DNA of 64,000 bases, from positions 124,001 to 188,000 of the forward strand of contig NZ_JACHJL010000006.1 in assembly GCF_014203645.1 (NCBI RefSeq), read 5' to 3'. The notes beneath the pieces are model-generated. The model did no database searches. It was given only the letters and a program-made list of their open reading frames with translations, and was not told where the DNA came from. The number at the start of each line of letters is the position of its first letter. The stretch's first letter is position 1. This DNA comes from Streptomyces zagrosensis. GTDB lineage: Bacteria > Actinomycetota > Actinomycetes > Streptomycetales > Streptomycetaceae. Made by a program: the position numbers and the translations under genes. Below, in pieces: positions 1 through 9,875 of this stretch.

Positions 1-648
1 CGCGCGGCCGGTGTCCACCAGGTACTCCAGATAGCGCCGGGCCGTGATCCGCGAGATGCCCACCGCCTCGGCCGTCGCGTTCGCGGAGCTGCCGTCCGGG
101 GCCGCACGCAGCGCGTCGGTCACGCTCTGCAAGGTGGCCAACGTCAGCCCCTTCGGCAACTCGGCCGACTGCGGCGCGCGCAGCGCCGCAAGGGCCCGGT
201 CCACCTCGTCCTGGCCGCTGGCTTCCCCCATGGTCACCGTGGCCCGGAACTCCGCGTACCGCATCAGCCGCTCGCGCAAGGTCGCGAAGGTGAACGGCTT
301 CAGCACGTACTGCACCACCCCGAGCGAGACGCCCTCCCGTACGACGGCGAGATCCCGGGCCGACGTCACCGCGATGACATCCACGCCATGGCCGGTCGCC
401 CGGAGCGTCCGCACCAAACGCAGCCCATGGCCATCAGGCAGGTACAGGTCAAGCAGCAGCAGGTCGATGGCCGTACGGTCCAGCTTGCGGCGCGCCTCGG
501 AGCCGGAGTGCGCGGTGCCCACCACGGTGAAGCCGGGCACCCGGCCGACGTACAGTGCGTGCGCGTCCGCCGCGACGGGGTCGTCCTCGACGACGAGCAC
601 CCGAATCGGCTCGCTGGCCCTGCTGCCATCGGGCTCGGGGGTGCTCAT
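1..648 (-). CDS. CitB/DctR-type two-component response regulator (3' end outside window)
   Basis: Cytoplasmic response regulator, partner of the histidine kinase encoded just upstream. The N-terminal receiver domain carries the acidic pair E21-D22-D23 and the phospho-acceptor aspartate at about residue 67 in the context LLLLDLYLPDG, with the conserved Lys near residue 117 in VLKPF. The C-terminal half has a winged-helix-like segment (ANATAEAVGISRITARRYLEYL) typical of the CitB/DcuR family. The ATG at 648 overlaps the kinase stop codon by four bases (ATGA), so translation is probably coupled. With dctA divergent on the other side of the kinase, the likely job is control of C4-dicarboxylate uptake; that is inference from position. 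The gene continues past base 1. Confidence 0.9.
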   Translation of the reverse strand, partial: MSTPEPDGSRASEPIRVLVVEDDPVAADAHALYVGRVPGFTVVGTAHSGSEARRKLDRTAIDLLLLDLYLPDGHGLRLVRTLRATGHGVDVIAVTSARDLAVVREGVSLGVVQYVLKPFTFATLRERLMRYAEFRATVTMGEASGQDEVDRALAALRAPQSAELPKGLTLATLQSVTDALRAAPDGSSANATAEAVGISRITARRYLEYLVDTGRA

Positions 649-2714
649 GAGGCCTCATCGGAGGCCCCGGCCCCCGCCCCGCCGCCGGAGCGGGGGCCCG
701 TGCTGGTGTCTGTGCCCGTGCTGGTGTCCGTGCCGGGGTACGGGCCCGGGGCGGCGTCCGATGGGGTACGCAGGGGGAGGCGGACCGTGAACTCGGCGCC
801 GCCCTCCGGGGCGCGGCCCAGCGTGATGGTGCCACCGTTGCGGTGCACCGCCTGCCGCACGATGGCGAGGCCGAGCCCGTGTCCGGGCACCGCCTTGGTG
901 CTCCAGCCCCGCTGGAAGATCTCCTCGGCGGCCCCGGGGCCGACTCCTGGGCCGTTGTCCCCGACGCGTAGCGACAACTCGCCGTCCAGCGCCTGCACGG
1001 TTACCTCGACCCGCCCCCGCCGCATGCCCGCGCGGGCCCCGGCGCCGTGGCCCAGCACGCCGCCGGTGCGCAGCATCGCGGCCTCTTCGGCCTCTTCGGC
1101 CTCTTCGGCGGACAGTGCTTCGCTCATCGACTCGGCCTCGTGCGGTAGGGCCGCTGCCGCCGGGCTCGTCGGCCGGCCTCTGCCGGGTGCCCGACCCAGG
1201 TCCGTATCGGCAGTGCTGGGGCGGCCTGGTGCGGCCATGGCGTGTGCGTCGGCCGCCGCGTCGATCGCGTTGTCCACCAGATTGCCCAAGATCGTCACCA
1301 GGTCGCGCGCCGGGAGGCTCGGCGGCAGGAGTCCGTCGTCCACGTGGCTTTCGGGAGTGAGGACGAAGTCCACCCCGTGCTCGCTGGCCTGTGCCGCCTT
1401 GCCCAGGAGCAGGGCGGCGAGCACCGGTTCGGCGACCGCGCCGACGACCTGGTCGGTGAGGGCCTGTGCCAGTTGGAGCTCGGCGGTGGCGAAGTCCACG
1501 GCCTCATCGGCGCGGCCGAGTTCGATGAGGGACACCACGGCGTGCAGTCGGTTCGCCGCCTCGTGCGCCTGCGAACGGAGCGCCTCGGCGAAGCCGCGTA
1601 CCGAATCCAGCTCGCCCGACAGGGCCTGGAGCTCGGTGTGGTCGCGCAAGGTCACCACGGAGCCGCGCTGACCGCGACTGCTGACCGGCGCGGAGCTGAG
1701 GACCAGGACGCGGTCGGCCGTCAGATGCAGCTCATCGACGCGCGGCTGCGGGTCGAGCAGTGCGGCGGTCAGCGGCGCGGGCAGGCCCAACTCGTGCACG
1801 TGTCGCCCCACGAGAGGCACGCCGCGCTGACCGCTGGGGGCGACACCGTGCTCACCGGCGCTAGCCGCGCCTGGGCTGGGCGCGGAGCCCTTCGGCGTGG
1901 TGCCGGGCCCGGCGTTGGGTTCGGTGGTGAGTGCGGCGGCGACCGGCGCGGTGTTGAGGCCCAGCAGCTCCCGTCCGCCGTCGTTGATGAGTGCGATCCT
2001 GCGCTGCCCGTCGAGCATCACCAGCCCCTCCCGTACCGCATGGAGCGTCGCCTGGTGGTAGTCGTGCAACTGGCTGAGCTCGTTGGCGTTCATGCCGTGC
2101 GTATGGCGGCGCAGCCGGGCGTTGATGATGTACGTGCCCAGGCCGCCGAGGGCGAGCGCGGCTAGCGCGACGCCGATGAGCGCGAACACCTGGCGCCGCT
2201 CTTGCTCGGTGATCTCCTCGATGGTGATGCCCGCGCTCACCAGCGCGACCACCGGGCCCGGGCCGTCCGTGCCGCCGCCCTCGCGCACCGGGGCGACCGC
2301 GCGTACGGAGGGGCCGAGCGTGCCCGTGTACGTCTCCGAGAAGACGCGACCGCGCAGCGCGGGGCCGGTGTGGCCGAGGAACTTCTCACCTATCCGGCTG
2401 GGCTCGGGGTGGGTCCAGCGGACGCCGCGCGTATTCATGATCGTGACAAAGGCGACACCGGAGTCGAGGCGCACCCGTTCCGCGTACGGCTGGAGCACGG
2501 CCGTGGGATCGGGCGAACGCACCGCTTCGGCGATGGCCGGCGAGTTGGCGATGGTCGTGGCCGCGGTCTGTGCCTGGCGGCGCGCGGCCTCCTCGGCCTC
2601 GCCCCTGGCAGTCACGTACGTGAAGACGGCGCACCCGGCGACCACGGCCGCGACCAGCACGACCTGCATGGCGAAGAGCTGACCAGCGAGGCTGCGAGGG
2701 CGGGGGATGCGCAT
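645..2714 (-). CDS. CitA/DctS-type sensor histidine kinase
   Basis: Membrane sensor kinase of 689 residues. One membrane helix lies at about residues 12-34, followed by a periplasmic-type sensor of about 145 residues and a second helix (ALIGVALAALALGGLGTYII). A PAS-like region containing LVMLDGQRRIALIND comes next, then the phospho-acceptor region with SQAHEAANRLHAVVSL and an HATPase_c domain with N box NLVDNAIDAA, G1 box DNGPGVGP and G2 box GHGLGLAIV. Two Ala/Gly/Pro-rich inserts interrupt the PAS region and the ATPase domain, making it longer than usual for the family (about 540). The ATG at 2714 is chosen because the membrane helix follows directly; no strong ribosome site is seen. The same frame stays open far upstream but is antisense to dctA there. 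Confidence 0.88.
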   Translation of the reverse strand: MRIPRPRSLAGQLFAMQVVLVAAVVAGCAVFTYVTARGEAEEAARRQAQTAATTIANSPAIAEAVRSPDPTAVLQPYAERVRLDSGVAFVTIMNTRGVRWTHPEPSRIGEKFLGHTGPALRGRVFSETYTGTLGPSVRAVAPVREGGGTDGPGPVVALVSAGITIEEITEQERRQVFALIGVALAALALGGLGTYIINARLRRHTHGMNANELSQLHDYHQATLHAVREGLVMLDGQRRIALINDGGRELLGLNTAPVAAALTTEPNAGPGTTPKGSAPSPGAASAGEHGVAPSGQRGVPLVGRHVHELGLPAPLTAALLDPQPRVDELHLTADRVLVLSSAPVSSRGQRGSVVTLRDHTELQALSGELDSVRGFAEALRSQAHEAANRLHAVVSLIELGRADEAVDFATAELQLAQALTDQVVGAVAEPVLAALLLGKAAQASEHGVDFVLTPESHVDDGLLPPSLPARDLVTILGNLVDNAIDAAADAHAMAAPGRPSTADTDLGRAPGRGRPTSPAAAALPHEAESMSEALSAEEAEEAEEAAMLRTGGVLGHGAGARAGMRRGRVEVTVQALDGELSLRVGDNGPGVGPGAAEEIFQRGWSTKAVPGHGLGLAIVRQAVHRNGGTITLGRAPEGGAEFTVRLPLRTPSDAAPGPYPGTDTSTGTDTSTGPRSGGGAGAGASDEAS

Positions 2715-2741
2715 CGGCTCAGTGTGCCCGCTGTGCCGCGT

Positions 2742-2776
2742 ATGAACGTAATGAACGTAAGGGTGACCGCCGTCAC
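2742..2776. promoter_or_regulatory. Candidate operator between kinase gene and dctA
   Basis: Two adjacent copies of ATGAACGTA (2742-2750 and 2751-2759) are followed by a small inverted repeat, GTGAC/GTCAC with a 4-base spacer (2763-2776). They lie in the 213-bp region between the divergent kinase and dctA genes. Head-to-tail repeats at about one helical turn are the usual form of response-regulator sites, so this is a candidate site for the adjacent regulator. Inference only. Confidence 0.35.
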
Positions 2777-2927
2777 AGCGTGATGGATAGTCGCCGGGAC
2801 ATCCAGCACGTGAGTCGCAGGTACCCCGCCGAGCGGCCCGGCCAGATGTACTCAGCGTCGGCGGCTGAGCCGTACCCATGCAGCTCTCAGCCATGCCGAG
2901 CATCACGCACGACCGAAGGAGGCAGCC

Positions 2928-4562
2928 GTGGCTGCGCAGACCTCGCCGCGGGAACCGGGCCAGACGCCACCGGAATCCGGAAAGACACCGGGACAGGCGT
3001 CCGGGAAGACGCTGGGACAGTCGTCCGAGAAGACACTGGGACAGTCGTCCGGGAAGACATCGGGACAGGCGTCCGGGCAGGCGGCGCCAGGGCCCGTGAA
3101 GCGGGACAAGACGCACTATCTCTATCTCTTTGTCGTCATTGCCGTACTGCTCGGCATCACGCTGGGATTCGTAGCGCCTGACTTCGCCGTCGAGCTCAAG
3201 CCGATCGGCACCGGCTTTGTGAACCTGATCAAGATGATGATCTCGCCGATCATCTTCTGCACGATCGTGCTCGGTGTGGGATCGGTACGTAAGGCCGCCA
3301 AGGTGGGCGCGGTCGGTGGCCTGGCGCTTGGCTACTTCCTGTTGATGTCCACGGTCGCGCTCGCCATCGGGCTGCTGGTCGGCAACATCCTGGAGCCCGG
3401 CAGCGGGCTGCATCTGACCACCGACGCGGCCAAGGCGGGACAGGGTGAGGCCGCAGGAGCCAGTGAGTCCACCGAGGAGTTCCCGCTCGGCATCATCCCG
3501 ACCAGCATGATGTCCGCCTTCACCCAAGGCGAGGTGCTCCAGACGCTGCTGATCGCGCTCCTGGTCGGCTTCGCGCTCCAGGCCATGGGGAAGACGGGCG
3601 AACCGATCCTGCGCGGCATCGGGCATGTGCAGCGACTGGTCTTCCGCGTGCTCGCGATGATCATGTGGGCGGCCCCCGTGGGTGCCTTCGGTGCCATCGC
3701 GGCCGTGATCGGCGAGACGGGTATCGACGCGCTGAAATCGCTCGCGGTCATCATGATCGGCTTCTACACCACGTGTCTGCTCTTCGTGGTCGTCGTGCTC
3801 GGCACGATCTTGCGGCTCGTCGCCGGCGTAAACCTGTTCCTGCTGCTGAAGTACCTGGCGCGGGAGTTCTTGCTGATCTTGTCCACCTCCTCGTCCGAGT
3901 CGGCGCTGCCGCGGCTCATCGCGAAGATGGAGCACGCGGGCGTCAGCAAGCCGGTCGTCGGCATCACCGTCCCCACCGGTTACTCCTTCAACCTGGACGG
4001 CACTGCGATCTATCTGACGATGGCCTCGCTGTTCATTGCGGAGGCGATGGGTGAGCCGCTCTCCCTTGGTCAGCAGGTCTCGCTGCTGCTGTTCATGATC
4101 GTCGCGTCGAAGGGGGCCGCCGGAGTCACCGGCGCCGGACTCGCCACGCTGGCCGGCGGTCTCCAGTCGCATCGCCCGGAACTGGTGGACGGCGTAGGTC
4201 TGATCGTCGGCATCGACCGCTTCATGAGCGAGGCCCGCGCGATGACGAACTTTGCGGGCAACGCGGTGGCCACAGTGCTCGTCGGCACCTGGACCAAGGA
4301 GATCGACCGGGACCGGATGCACGAGGTGCTGGCCGGACGGCTGCCGTTCGACGAACGCACCCTGCTCAACGACAGCCACGGCGGCCCGGCAGCCGATGAG
4401 GACGAGCCCGTGGACGGCCCGGGCGAGCGGGTCGCCCTGTCCAAGCAGGCATCGGCGGACTCCGACGCCGGCGCGGATGCTGGTGTTGGTGCGGGCGCTG
4501 GCTCGGGTGTTGGTGCTGGTGCTGGTGCTGGCGTCGGCGGGCAGCGGACCGCGAAGGTGTAG
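2928..4562 (+). CDS. dctA: C4-dicarboxylate:cation symporter (DAACS family)
   Basis: Integral membrane symporter of 544 residues for succinate, fumarate and malate uptake with H+ or Na+. The family signatures are present: the serine-rich motif STSSSESALPRL, the following GYSFNLDGTAIYLTMASLFIA-type helix (split here to GYSFNLDGTAIYLT), and many hydrophobic helices from about residue 66 onward. The GTG start at 2928 has a good ribosome site (GAAGGAGG, 2914-2921). Unusual parts are a 65-residue hydrophilic N-terminus containing four octapeptide repeats and an Ala/Gly/Val-rich tail after residue 505. It is divergent from the CitA/CitB-type pair, which probably induces it. The substrate is inferred from the family and the neighbours. 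Confidence 0.88.
   Translation: MAAQTSPREPGQTPPESGKTPGQASGKTLGQSSEKTLGQSSGKTSGQASGQAAPGPVKRDKTHYLYLFVVIAVLLGITLGFVAPDFAVELKPIGTGFVNLIKMMISPIIFCTIVLGVGSVRKAAKVGAVGGLALGYFLLMSTVALAIGLLVGNILEPGSGLHLTTDAAKAGQGEAAGASESTEEFPLGIIPTSMMSAFTQGEVLQTLLIALLVGFALQAMGKTGEPILRGIGHVQRLVFRVLAMIMWAAPVGAFGAIAAVIGETGIDALKSLAVIMIGFYTTCLLFVVVVLGTILRLVAGVNLFLLLKYLAREFLLILSTSSSESALPRLIAKMEHAGVSKPVVGITVPTGYSFNLDGTAIYLTMASLFIAEAMGEPLSLGQQVSLLLFMIVASKGAAGVTGAGLATLAGGLQSHRPELVDGVGLIVGIDRFMSEARAMTNFAGNAVATVLVGTWTKEIDRDRMHEVLAGRLPFDERTLLNDSHGGPAADEDEPVDGPGERVALSKQASADSDAGADAGVGAGAGSGVGAGAGAGVGGQRTAKV
2979..3074 (+). repeat. 24-bp tandem repeat x4 inside dctA
   Basis: Four in-frame 24-bp units (2979-3002, 3003-3026, 3027-3050, 3051-3074) encode the octapeptide xKTxGQxS at residues 18-49 of the transporter. 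Unit differences are mostly synonymous or conservative (GKTPGQAS, GKTLGQSS, EKTLGQSS, GKTSGQAS). Confidence 0.9.
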
Positions 4563-4567
4563 TGCAT

Positions 4568-4583
4568 GGCCCGTTGACGGGCC
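4568..4583 (+). terminator. Hairpin directly after dctA
   Basis: A GGCCCG/CGGGCC stem with a TTGA loop starts 5 bases after the dctA stop. A second 7-bp hairpin (CGGCCCA, 3-base loop, TGGGCCG) lies at 4617-4633. There is no T-tract, as is usual for Streptomyces terminators. Confidence 0.45.
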
Positions 4584-4878
4584 GGCCCGGCCCGGCCTCG
4601 GTCGCGGGGGCCGGGACGGCCCAGCCTGGGCCGCTAGTGCTGGGGTCGGCTCCGCCTTGGCCACCCGCACTGAGCCGGCAGCCTCGGCCACCGGCCGCGC
4701 CGGATAGCCGCAGGCCGGTGACTGGATCGCCGCAGGCGGGGCAGGTGCCGGACAGGCCATCTCCACGGGGCGAGAACTCACCCCATCTCGCCCCACCCGC
4801 CGCCCCGTCCCCGCTCTCCCAAGGACGGGGCGGCTCACTCGCCCACCGAGCGCCCGCCTCGTACGCCCACATACATCC

Positions 4879-4896
4879 ACGTACAACCATGTACGT
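4879..4896 (-). terminator. Hairpin after glgB; gap 4563-4935
   Basis: A perfect 7-bp stem ACGTACA/TGTACGT with loop ACCA lies 40 bases beyond the glgB stop, in a stretch rich in GTACG. The 373-bp gap between the convergent dctA and glgB genes otherwise holds only the dctA hairpins and no convincing gene. Confidence 0.4.
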
Positions 4897-4935
4897 GTAC
4901 GCCCTCGTACGCCTAGTGCGCCGTGCATCCCGCAG

Positions 4936-7656
4936 CTACGCGGGCCGCAGCCAGATCGTCGCCAGCGGTGGGAGCACCGGCACGATGGATGCGGGCCGCC
5001 CGTGCCAACTCACCGGCTCGGCCTTCAGCAGCTCGGGATTGCCGACGCCGCTGCCGCCGTATCGCTCCGCATCGGTGTTCAGCACTTCTTGCCATCCAGG
5101 CACCGCAGCCGGTACCCCGATCCGGTACCCATGTCGCACCACGGGTGACATGTTGCTCACGCACACCAGCGGCCTGCCCTGCGCATCGTGGCGCGAGAAC
5201 GCAAACACGTTGTCCTCGCCCGCGTCCCCTTCGATCCAGGCGAACCCCTCGGGCGCCGTGTCGCGCTCCCACAGCGCGGGCGTCGCCGCGTAACTTGTAT
5301 TGAGATCGCGCACCAGGTCCCGCACGCCGCGATGGTCGGGCTCCGCCGTGTACGAGGGGTCAAGCAACCACCAGTCCGGGCCGTGCCCCTGCGACCACTC
5401 CGCGCCCTGAGCGAACTCCTGCCCCATGAAGAGAAGTTGTTTGCCGGGGTGGGCCCACATGAAGCCGAGGTAGGCGCGGTGGTTGGCGCGCTGCTGCCAC
5501 CAGTCGCCCGGCATCTTGGAGACCAGGGCGCGCTTGCCGTGCACGACCTCATCGTGCGAGATCGGCAGCACGTAGTTCTCGGAGTACGCGTAGACCATTG
5601 AGAACGTCATCTCGTGGTGGTGGTACTTACGGTGCACCGACTCGTGCGCCATATAGCCGAGCGAGTCGTGCATCCAGCCCATGTTCCACTTCAGGCCGAA
5701 GCCGAGCCCACCGAAGCCGCCCGGGCCGATGTGGTGGGTCGCACGGGTCACGCCGTCCCAGGCGGTGGACTCCTCGGCGATCGTCACGACGCCGGGGCAG
5801 CGGCGGTAGACCGTGGCGTTCATCTCCTGGAGGAAGGCCACCGCGTCCAGGTCCTCCCGGCCGCCGTACACGTTCGGCGTCCAGCCGCCCGGCTCCCGCG
5901 AGTAGTCGAGGTAGAGCATCGAGGCCACCGCGTCCACCCGCAGCCCGTCGATGTGGAACTCCTCGCACCAGTACACCGCGTTGGCGACCAGAAAGTTCCG
6001 TACCTCCGTGCGCCCGTAGTCGAACTCCAGCGTGCCCCAATCCGGATGTGCCGCTCGCGCCGGGTCGCCGTGTTCGTACAGTGGCCTGCCGTCGAACTCC
6101 GCCAATGCCCACTCGTCCCGTGGGAAGTGCGCGGGCACCCAGTCCACCAACACCCCGACCCCGGCTCGGTGCAACGCGTCCACCAGGTACTTGAAGTCGT
6201 CCGGAGTGCCAAGCCTGGCCGTGGGCGCGTAGAAACCCGTCACCTGATAACCCCAGGAGCCGCCGAACGGATGCTCGGCGACCGGCATCAACTCCACATG
6301 TGTGAACCGGAGATCCTGCACATAACCCGGAAGCTGATCGGCGAGCTCTCGATACGTCAACCCCGGCCGCCACGAGGGGAGATGCACCTCGTATACGGAG
6401 AACGGCGCCTCGTGCACGGGGCGCTCGCCACGGCGCGCCATCCACGCCCCGTCCCCCCAGGAGTGGTGCGAGGCATGGACGACGGACGCGGTCGCGGGCG
6501 GGCACTCGGTGCGCCGCGCCATCGGGTCGGCGCGCAGCGTACGCGAGCCGTCGGGGCGGGTGATCTCGAACTTGTACAGCGCCCCCTCACCGACGCCCGG
6601 CAGGAACAGCTCCCACACCCCGCTGCTGCCGAGCGAGCGCATGGGGTAGGCGGTCCCGTCCCAGTAGGAGAAGTCCCCGGTCACCCGCACGCCGAGCGCG
6701 TTCGGCGCCCAGACGGTGAAGCGGGTCCCGGTGACGTCCTGGTGGGTCATCGGCCGCGCGCCCAGCGCGTTCCACAGCTCCTCGTGCCGTCCCTCGCGAA
6801 TCAGATGCAGATCGAGTTCACCGATGGCGGGCAGGAACCGGTACGGGTCATGCAGCGCAAGCTCGCCGCTGCTGTTCCTGTTGTCGCTGGAGCTGTCGTT
6901 CCCATCGTTCTCGTAGGCGACGGCCAACCGGTAGGCCGGTACCTCGGGCAGGGGCAGCACGCCAGCGAACAGGCCATCCCCCTCGGTCTGCAACCGGGCC
7001 CGTAGCCCGTCCGCGATGACGGTGACGGTACGGGCAAAGGGCCGCAACACTCGAAACCGCACCCCGTCCTGTTCCAGGTGCGCGCCGAGTAGCGCGTGTG
7101 GGTCGTGGTGCGCGCCGTCGAGCAGCCGCCGCCGCTCATCGGGATCGAGCGGCGCGGCGGCCCGCACCCCACGGCCGCCCGTCGTCTGCGCGGCGACGAC
7201 CGGACGCCCCTGCCGTACGTGCGGTGGCTCGGGCGTCCCGGGCGCGTGGGTCACACGCGACGCATCGGGCGCGGGGGGCTTCACGGGCGCCGTGGGCAAG
7301 GGGGGCGCGGTGGACGGGGGAGGCGTGGCGGATGCCCTGAACGCGGGAGGTACGGCGGGCGCCCCAAGCCCCGTGGGCGCAGTGCGCGCTGCGGGGCGTT
7401 GGGGGGCGCGGGGCGTTGGCCGGCCGTCGTACGAGAGCCGATCGATGCCATGGTCGGCAGCGCGCGGATGGCCATGGGTGACGGTCCCGGCCGGGCCGGT
7501 GGCGGCACCCGGCGTATCGGCCGCCGGCGTGTCGGGCGGTGCCGGTGGTTCGGCCGATCGCGCGGTGGGGGGTGCAGCGGGGGGTGCAGTGGGGCGGCGG
7601 TCACGGTGGCCGGGGGGCTCCCCTTGCCAGGAGCCGGGGGACGGGTGAGCGGTCAC
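4936..7656 (-). CDS. glgB: 1,4-alpha-glucan branching enzyme
   Basis: GH13 enzyme that makes alpha-1,6 branches in the alpha-glucan built by GlgE. It has 906 residues. After a low-complexity Pro/Ala N-terminus of about 170 residues come a CBM48-type domain ([20 protein letters not shown]) and the catalytic barrel, with nucleophile Asp in [15 protein letters not shown], acid/base Glu in [12 protein letters not shown] and the HD pair in [11 protein letters not shown]. The GTG start at 7656 is preceded by GGAGGAG at a good distance. The extra N-terminus is longer than in E. coli GlgB (about 730 residues) but Streptomyces enzymes often carry one. It is the last gene of the minus-strand GlgE-pathway group, 41 bp after mak. 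Confidence 0.95.
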   Translation of the reverse strand: MTAHPSPGSWQGEPPGHRDRRPTAPPAAPPTARSAEPPAPPDTPAADTPGAATGPAGTVTHGHPRAADHGIDRLSYDGRPTPRAPQRPAARTAPTGLGAPAVPPAFRASATPPPSTAPPLPTAPVKPPAPDASRVTHAPGTPEPPHVRQGRPVVAAQTTGGRGVRAAAPLDPDERRRLLDGAHHDPHALLGAHLEQDGVRFRVLRPFARTVTVIADGLRARLQTEGDGLFAGVLPLPEVPAYRLAVAYENDGNDSSSDNRNSSGELALHDPYRFLPAIGELDLHLIREGRHEELWNALGARPMTHQDVTGTRFTVWAPNALGVRVTGDFSYWDGTAYPMRSLGSSGVWELFLPGVGEGALYKFEITRPDGSRTLRADPMARRTECPPATASVVHASHHSWGDGAWMARRGERPVHEAPFSVYEVHLPSWRPGLTYRELADQLPGYVQDLRFTHVELMPVAEHPFGGSWGYQVTGFYAPTARLGTPDDFKYLVDALHRAGVGVLVDWVPAHFPRDEWALAEFDGRPLYEHGDPARAAHPDWGTLEFDYGRTEVRNFLVANAVYWCEEFHIDGLRVDAVASMLYLDYSREPGGWTPNVYGGREDLDAVAFLQEMNATVYRRCPGVVTIAEESTAWDGVTRATHHIGPGGFGGLGFGLKWNMGWMHDSLGYMAHESVHRKYHHHEMTFSMVYAYSENYVLPISHDEVVHGKRALVSKMPGDWWQQRANHRAYLGFMWAHPGKQLLFMGQEFAQGAEWSQGHGPDWWLLDPSYTAEPDHRGVRDLVRDLNTSYAATPALWERDTAPEGFAWIEGDAGEDNVFAFSRHDAQGRPLVCVSNMSPVVRHGYRIGVPAAVPGWQEVLNTDAERYGGSGVGNPELLKAEPVSWHGRPASIVPVLPPLATIWLRPA

Positions 7657-7697
7657 GGGATACTCCTCCAGAGCTGAGGGGACGTCAGGAAGACGGC

Positions 7698-9875
7698 TTA
7701 TGTCGTGCTCCGGGCGTGGGGCCCGGCCAGACGCTGGATCGCGGACAGGGGGACGGGAAGCCAGTCGGGCCGGTGCCTGGCCTCGTAGAGCACTTCGTAA
7801 ACGGCCTTGTCGGTCTCGTACGCGCGCAGCAGCTCCGGGTCATTGCGCGGGTCGTATCCGGAGGTCGCGGCGTAACCGGCGCAGTACGCGGCGCGGGCGG
7901 AACGGGCCCACTCCCGCAGCCGGGCCGCCTCGTCCTCGGCCCGGCCGGCGGGGTGGCTCCGTCCGTTTCGTCCGCTTCGCGTAGCCACCGCCGCCGCGTA
8001 GTCGAACGACCTGAGCATCCCGGCGACATCACGGACCACCGGCTGCGGGCGCCGCCGTTCGGCCAGCGGGCTGGCAGGCTCCCCCTCGAAGTCGATTAAG
8101 GTCCACCGGCCATCCCGCGCGGAGCGCAGTACCTGCCCGAGGTGGAGATCGCCGTGCACGCGCTGGGCTGGCCAGCAGCGTCCGGTGGCGCCGAGCGAGG
8201 CGAGGTCGGCGAAGGCGGCTCGAAGCGCCCCGCGATAGGGACGCAGTGCGGGCACGGCGCCCGCAACGACATCCAGCCGGCGGGACATGGCGGTGGTGAG
8301 GCGTTCGATCTGCGGCCGGCGTAGTGCGGTGGTGGGCAGCGACCGCGCGAGCGCGAGATGGACCTCGGCGGTGGCCTGCCCGAGCGCGTGCGCGGCCTCG
8401 GTGAAGTCGGTGACCCGGGCGAAACCCGCAGCCCCCGTCAGGTGGTCCAGGGCGTACTGCCAACCATCGGTGGAGTCGGCGAGATAGGGCTGAAGGAGGC
8501 CCAAGGTCAGCGTCTCGCGCGCCACGGGCAGGGACCCCGCTGTTCCGCCACCCGTCGCGCTCCCCGCCCCGTGCCCCGTCGCGCTCCAGGCCCCGTGTTC
8601 CTTGGCGCTCCGTGCTCCGTGCCCCGTCGCGCTCCCCGCCCCGTGCTCCGTGCTCCGTGCCCCGTCACCCATCGCGCTCCCCGCCCCGTGCCCCGTCGCG
8701 GTGGGCCTGCCTCCGTGCTGCGTCCCGGACGGTGCTCCGGGCGTGGTTGTCGTCTCGAACCACGCGGTGGGCGCGGGCACTCGGCGGCAGCCGGCTCGCG
8801 CCAGGGCAAGGGCCACCTCAAGATCGGGGTTGATGCCGGGGGCGATCCGGCGGAAGACCTTGAGGATGTACGCATCGCCGTACACCACCGAGGAGTTGGA
8901 CTGCTCGGTGGCGAGCGGCCGGGGTGCGAGGCCGGATGCGATGGTGGCGCCGGGTTCGCGAAGGAAGCGCAGCGGTCCGAACGTGCCGGGCATCCGCAGG
9001 CGTTCGAGGAGCAAGGTGGCCAGCCGCGGATCGGCCAGAGCCTCGTACAAGACGAGGCCGCGCAACGGACCACTCGCCGGGCGGCCGACCAGCGCATGGG
9101 CCAGCCGCGGCGGCAATACGGCGGTCACCTCCATCACCGGGCCCCGCGAAGTGGTGCGGTTCGGGACCGGAGGCAGCACGCCGAGCAGCAGTTGATAGCA
9201 GTCCGACGACTCCGGTGGTTGCCCTGTCCGCGTTGCGGAGGATGGTTTCGCCCCCGTCGCCCCCGTCGCCCCCGTCGCCCCCGTCGCCCCCGTCGCCCCC
9301 GCCGTCCCTGTCGCTCCGTCCGCCGCTCGGCCATCGGCCATAGCTCCGCCATCGTCCGCCGCTCCACTGACCGCTGAGGCGCCGTCGCCTGCCGCTGCGG
9401 CGCCCGCGGGCTGCGCGTCATCCGTCGCCGACTCGGGCTGGTGCACCCGTACCAGCAGGTGCAGCAGGCCCACCGTGCTGCCGCCACCCGTGCAAGGGAG
9501 CAACTCAGCAGCGGAGACCAGGGTGAAGCCGCCGATCGGGCGGCCCTTGCCCGCGAACCAGCGCTGCCGGGGCAGCCACTCCGTGAGCAGCGGCGCAAGG
9601 GAGGCCAGCAACGCCTTGCCGCCGCTCGCCTCCACGGCGGCCCGCTTGCGACCGCTGTCCGGGCCGCTTGCTAGCGAGCCATCCAGCGGCGAGCCAGCCA
9701 GTAGCGCGCCATCCGCCTGCGCGCCATCCGGCTGCGTGGCGCCCGTACGCATGGCGGCCCACTTCTCGCCGCACGCTCCCGCGGCGACCTCGTTCACGGA
9801 AGTCAGGTGCGCGGCACTTGCCGCTGTAGGCGAGGGTGTGGGGGGTGACCCCCGGGACATTGAGGCGTCCGACAT
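7698..9875 (-). CDS. mak: Maltokinase (Pep2/Mak) with low-complexity insertions
   Basis: ATP-dependent kinase converting maltose from TreS into maltose-1-phosphate, the donor for GlgE. An N-terminal cap ([19 protein letters not shown]) is followed by an aminoglycoside-phosphotransferase-like kinase with catalytic [11 protein letters not shown] and metal-binding LIDFEGEP. It has 725 residues, against about 450 for mycobacterial Mak. The excess is an N-terminal tail, a run of Ala-Thr-Gly triplets and a block of octapeptide repeats. Codon 593 (8097-8099), the Leu opening LIDFEGEP, is TTA, so expression probably needs the bldA tRNA. The ATG at 9875 follows GGAAAGGA; a later start such as MRTGATQ is possible. 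glgB follows 41 bp downstream. Confidence 0.9.
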   Translation of the reverse strand: MSDASMSRGSPPTPSPTAASAAHLTSVNEVAAGACGEKWAAMRTGATQPDGAQADGALLAGSPLDGSLASGPDSGRKRAAVEASGGKALLASLAPLLTEWLPRQRWFAGKGRPIGGFTLVSAAELLPCTGGGSTVGLLHLLVRVHQPESATDDAQPAGAAAAGDGASAVSGAADDGGAMADGRAADGATGTAGATGATGATGATGATGAKPSSATRTGQPPESSDCYQLLLGVLPPVPNRTTSRGPVMEVTAVLPPRLAHALVGRPASGPLRGLVLYEALADPRLATLLLERLRMPGTFGPLRFLREPGATIASGLAPRPLATEQSNSSVVYGDAYILKVFRRIAPGINPDLEVALALARAGCRRVPAPTAWFETTTTPGAPSGTQHGGRPTATGHGAGSAMGDGARSTEHGAGSATGHGARSAKEHGAWSATGHGAGSATGGGTAGSLPVARETLTLGLLQPYLADSTDGWQYALDHLTGAAGFARVTDFTEAAHALGQATAEVHLALARSLPTTALRRPQIERLTTAMSRRLDVVAGAVPALRPYRGALRAAFADLASLGATGRCWPAQRVHGDLHLGQVLRSARDGRWTLIDFEGEPASPLAERRRPQPVVRDVAGMLRSFDYAAAVATRSGRNGRSHPAGRAEDEAARLREWARSARAAYCAGYAATSGYDPRNDPELLRAYETDKAVYEVLYEARHRPDWLPVPLSAIQRLAGPHARSTT
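8545..8700 (-). repeat. Octapeptide-coding tandem repeat in mak
   Basis: About six imperfect 24-bp units encode variants of ATGHGAGS ([24 protein letters not shown] and others, one unit being 7 residues) inside the maltokinase gene. The unit boundaries given are approximate. Confidence 0.8.
9250..9303 (-). repeat. 9-bp tandem repeat in mak
   Basis: Five perfect copies of GCCCCCGTC (plus strand, 9250-9294) and a sixth with one change encode an (Ala-Thr-Gly)n run in the N-terminal third of maltokinase. Such an array is prone to slippage but stays in frame when whole units are gained or lost. Confidence 0.9.

Noticed and set aside
388..2165. Plus-strand frames across the kinase region
   Set aside because: No family features, Arg/Ser/Pro-rich composition and no ribosome sites; shadows of the kinase gene.
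2715..4928. Very long minus-strand frame continuing upstream of the histidine kinase
   Set aside because: It is antisense to dctA, which has clear family motifs; the frame is open only because of GC bias. The kinase starts at 2714.
9250..9303. Short tandem repeats as a CRISPR array
   Set aside because: Units are 9 bp without spacers and lie in frame inside maltokinase.
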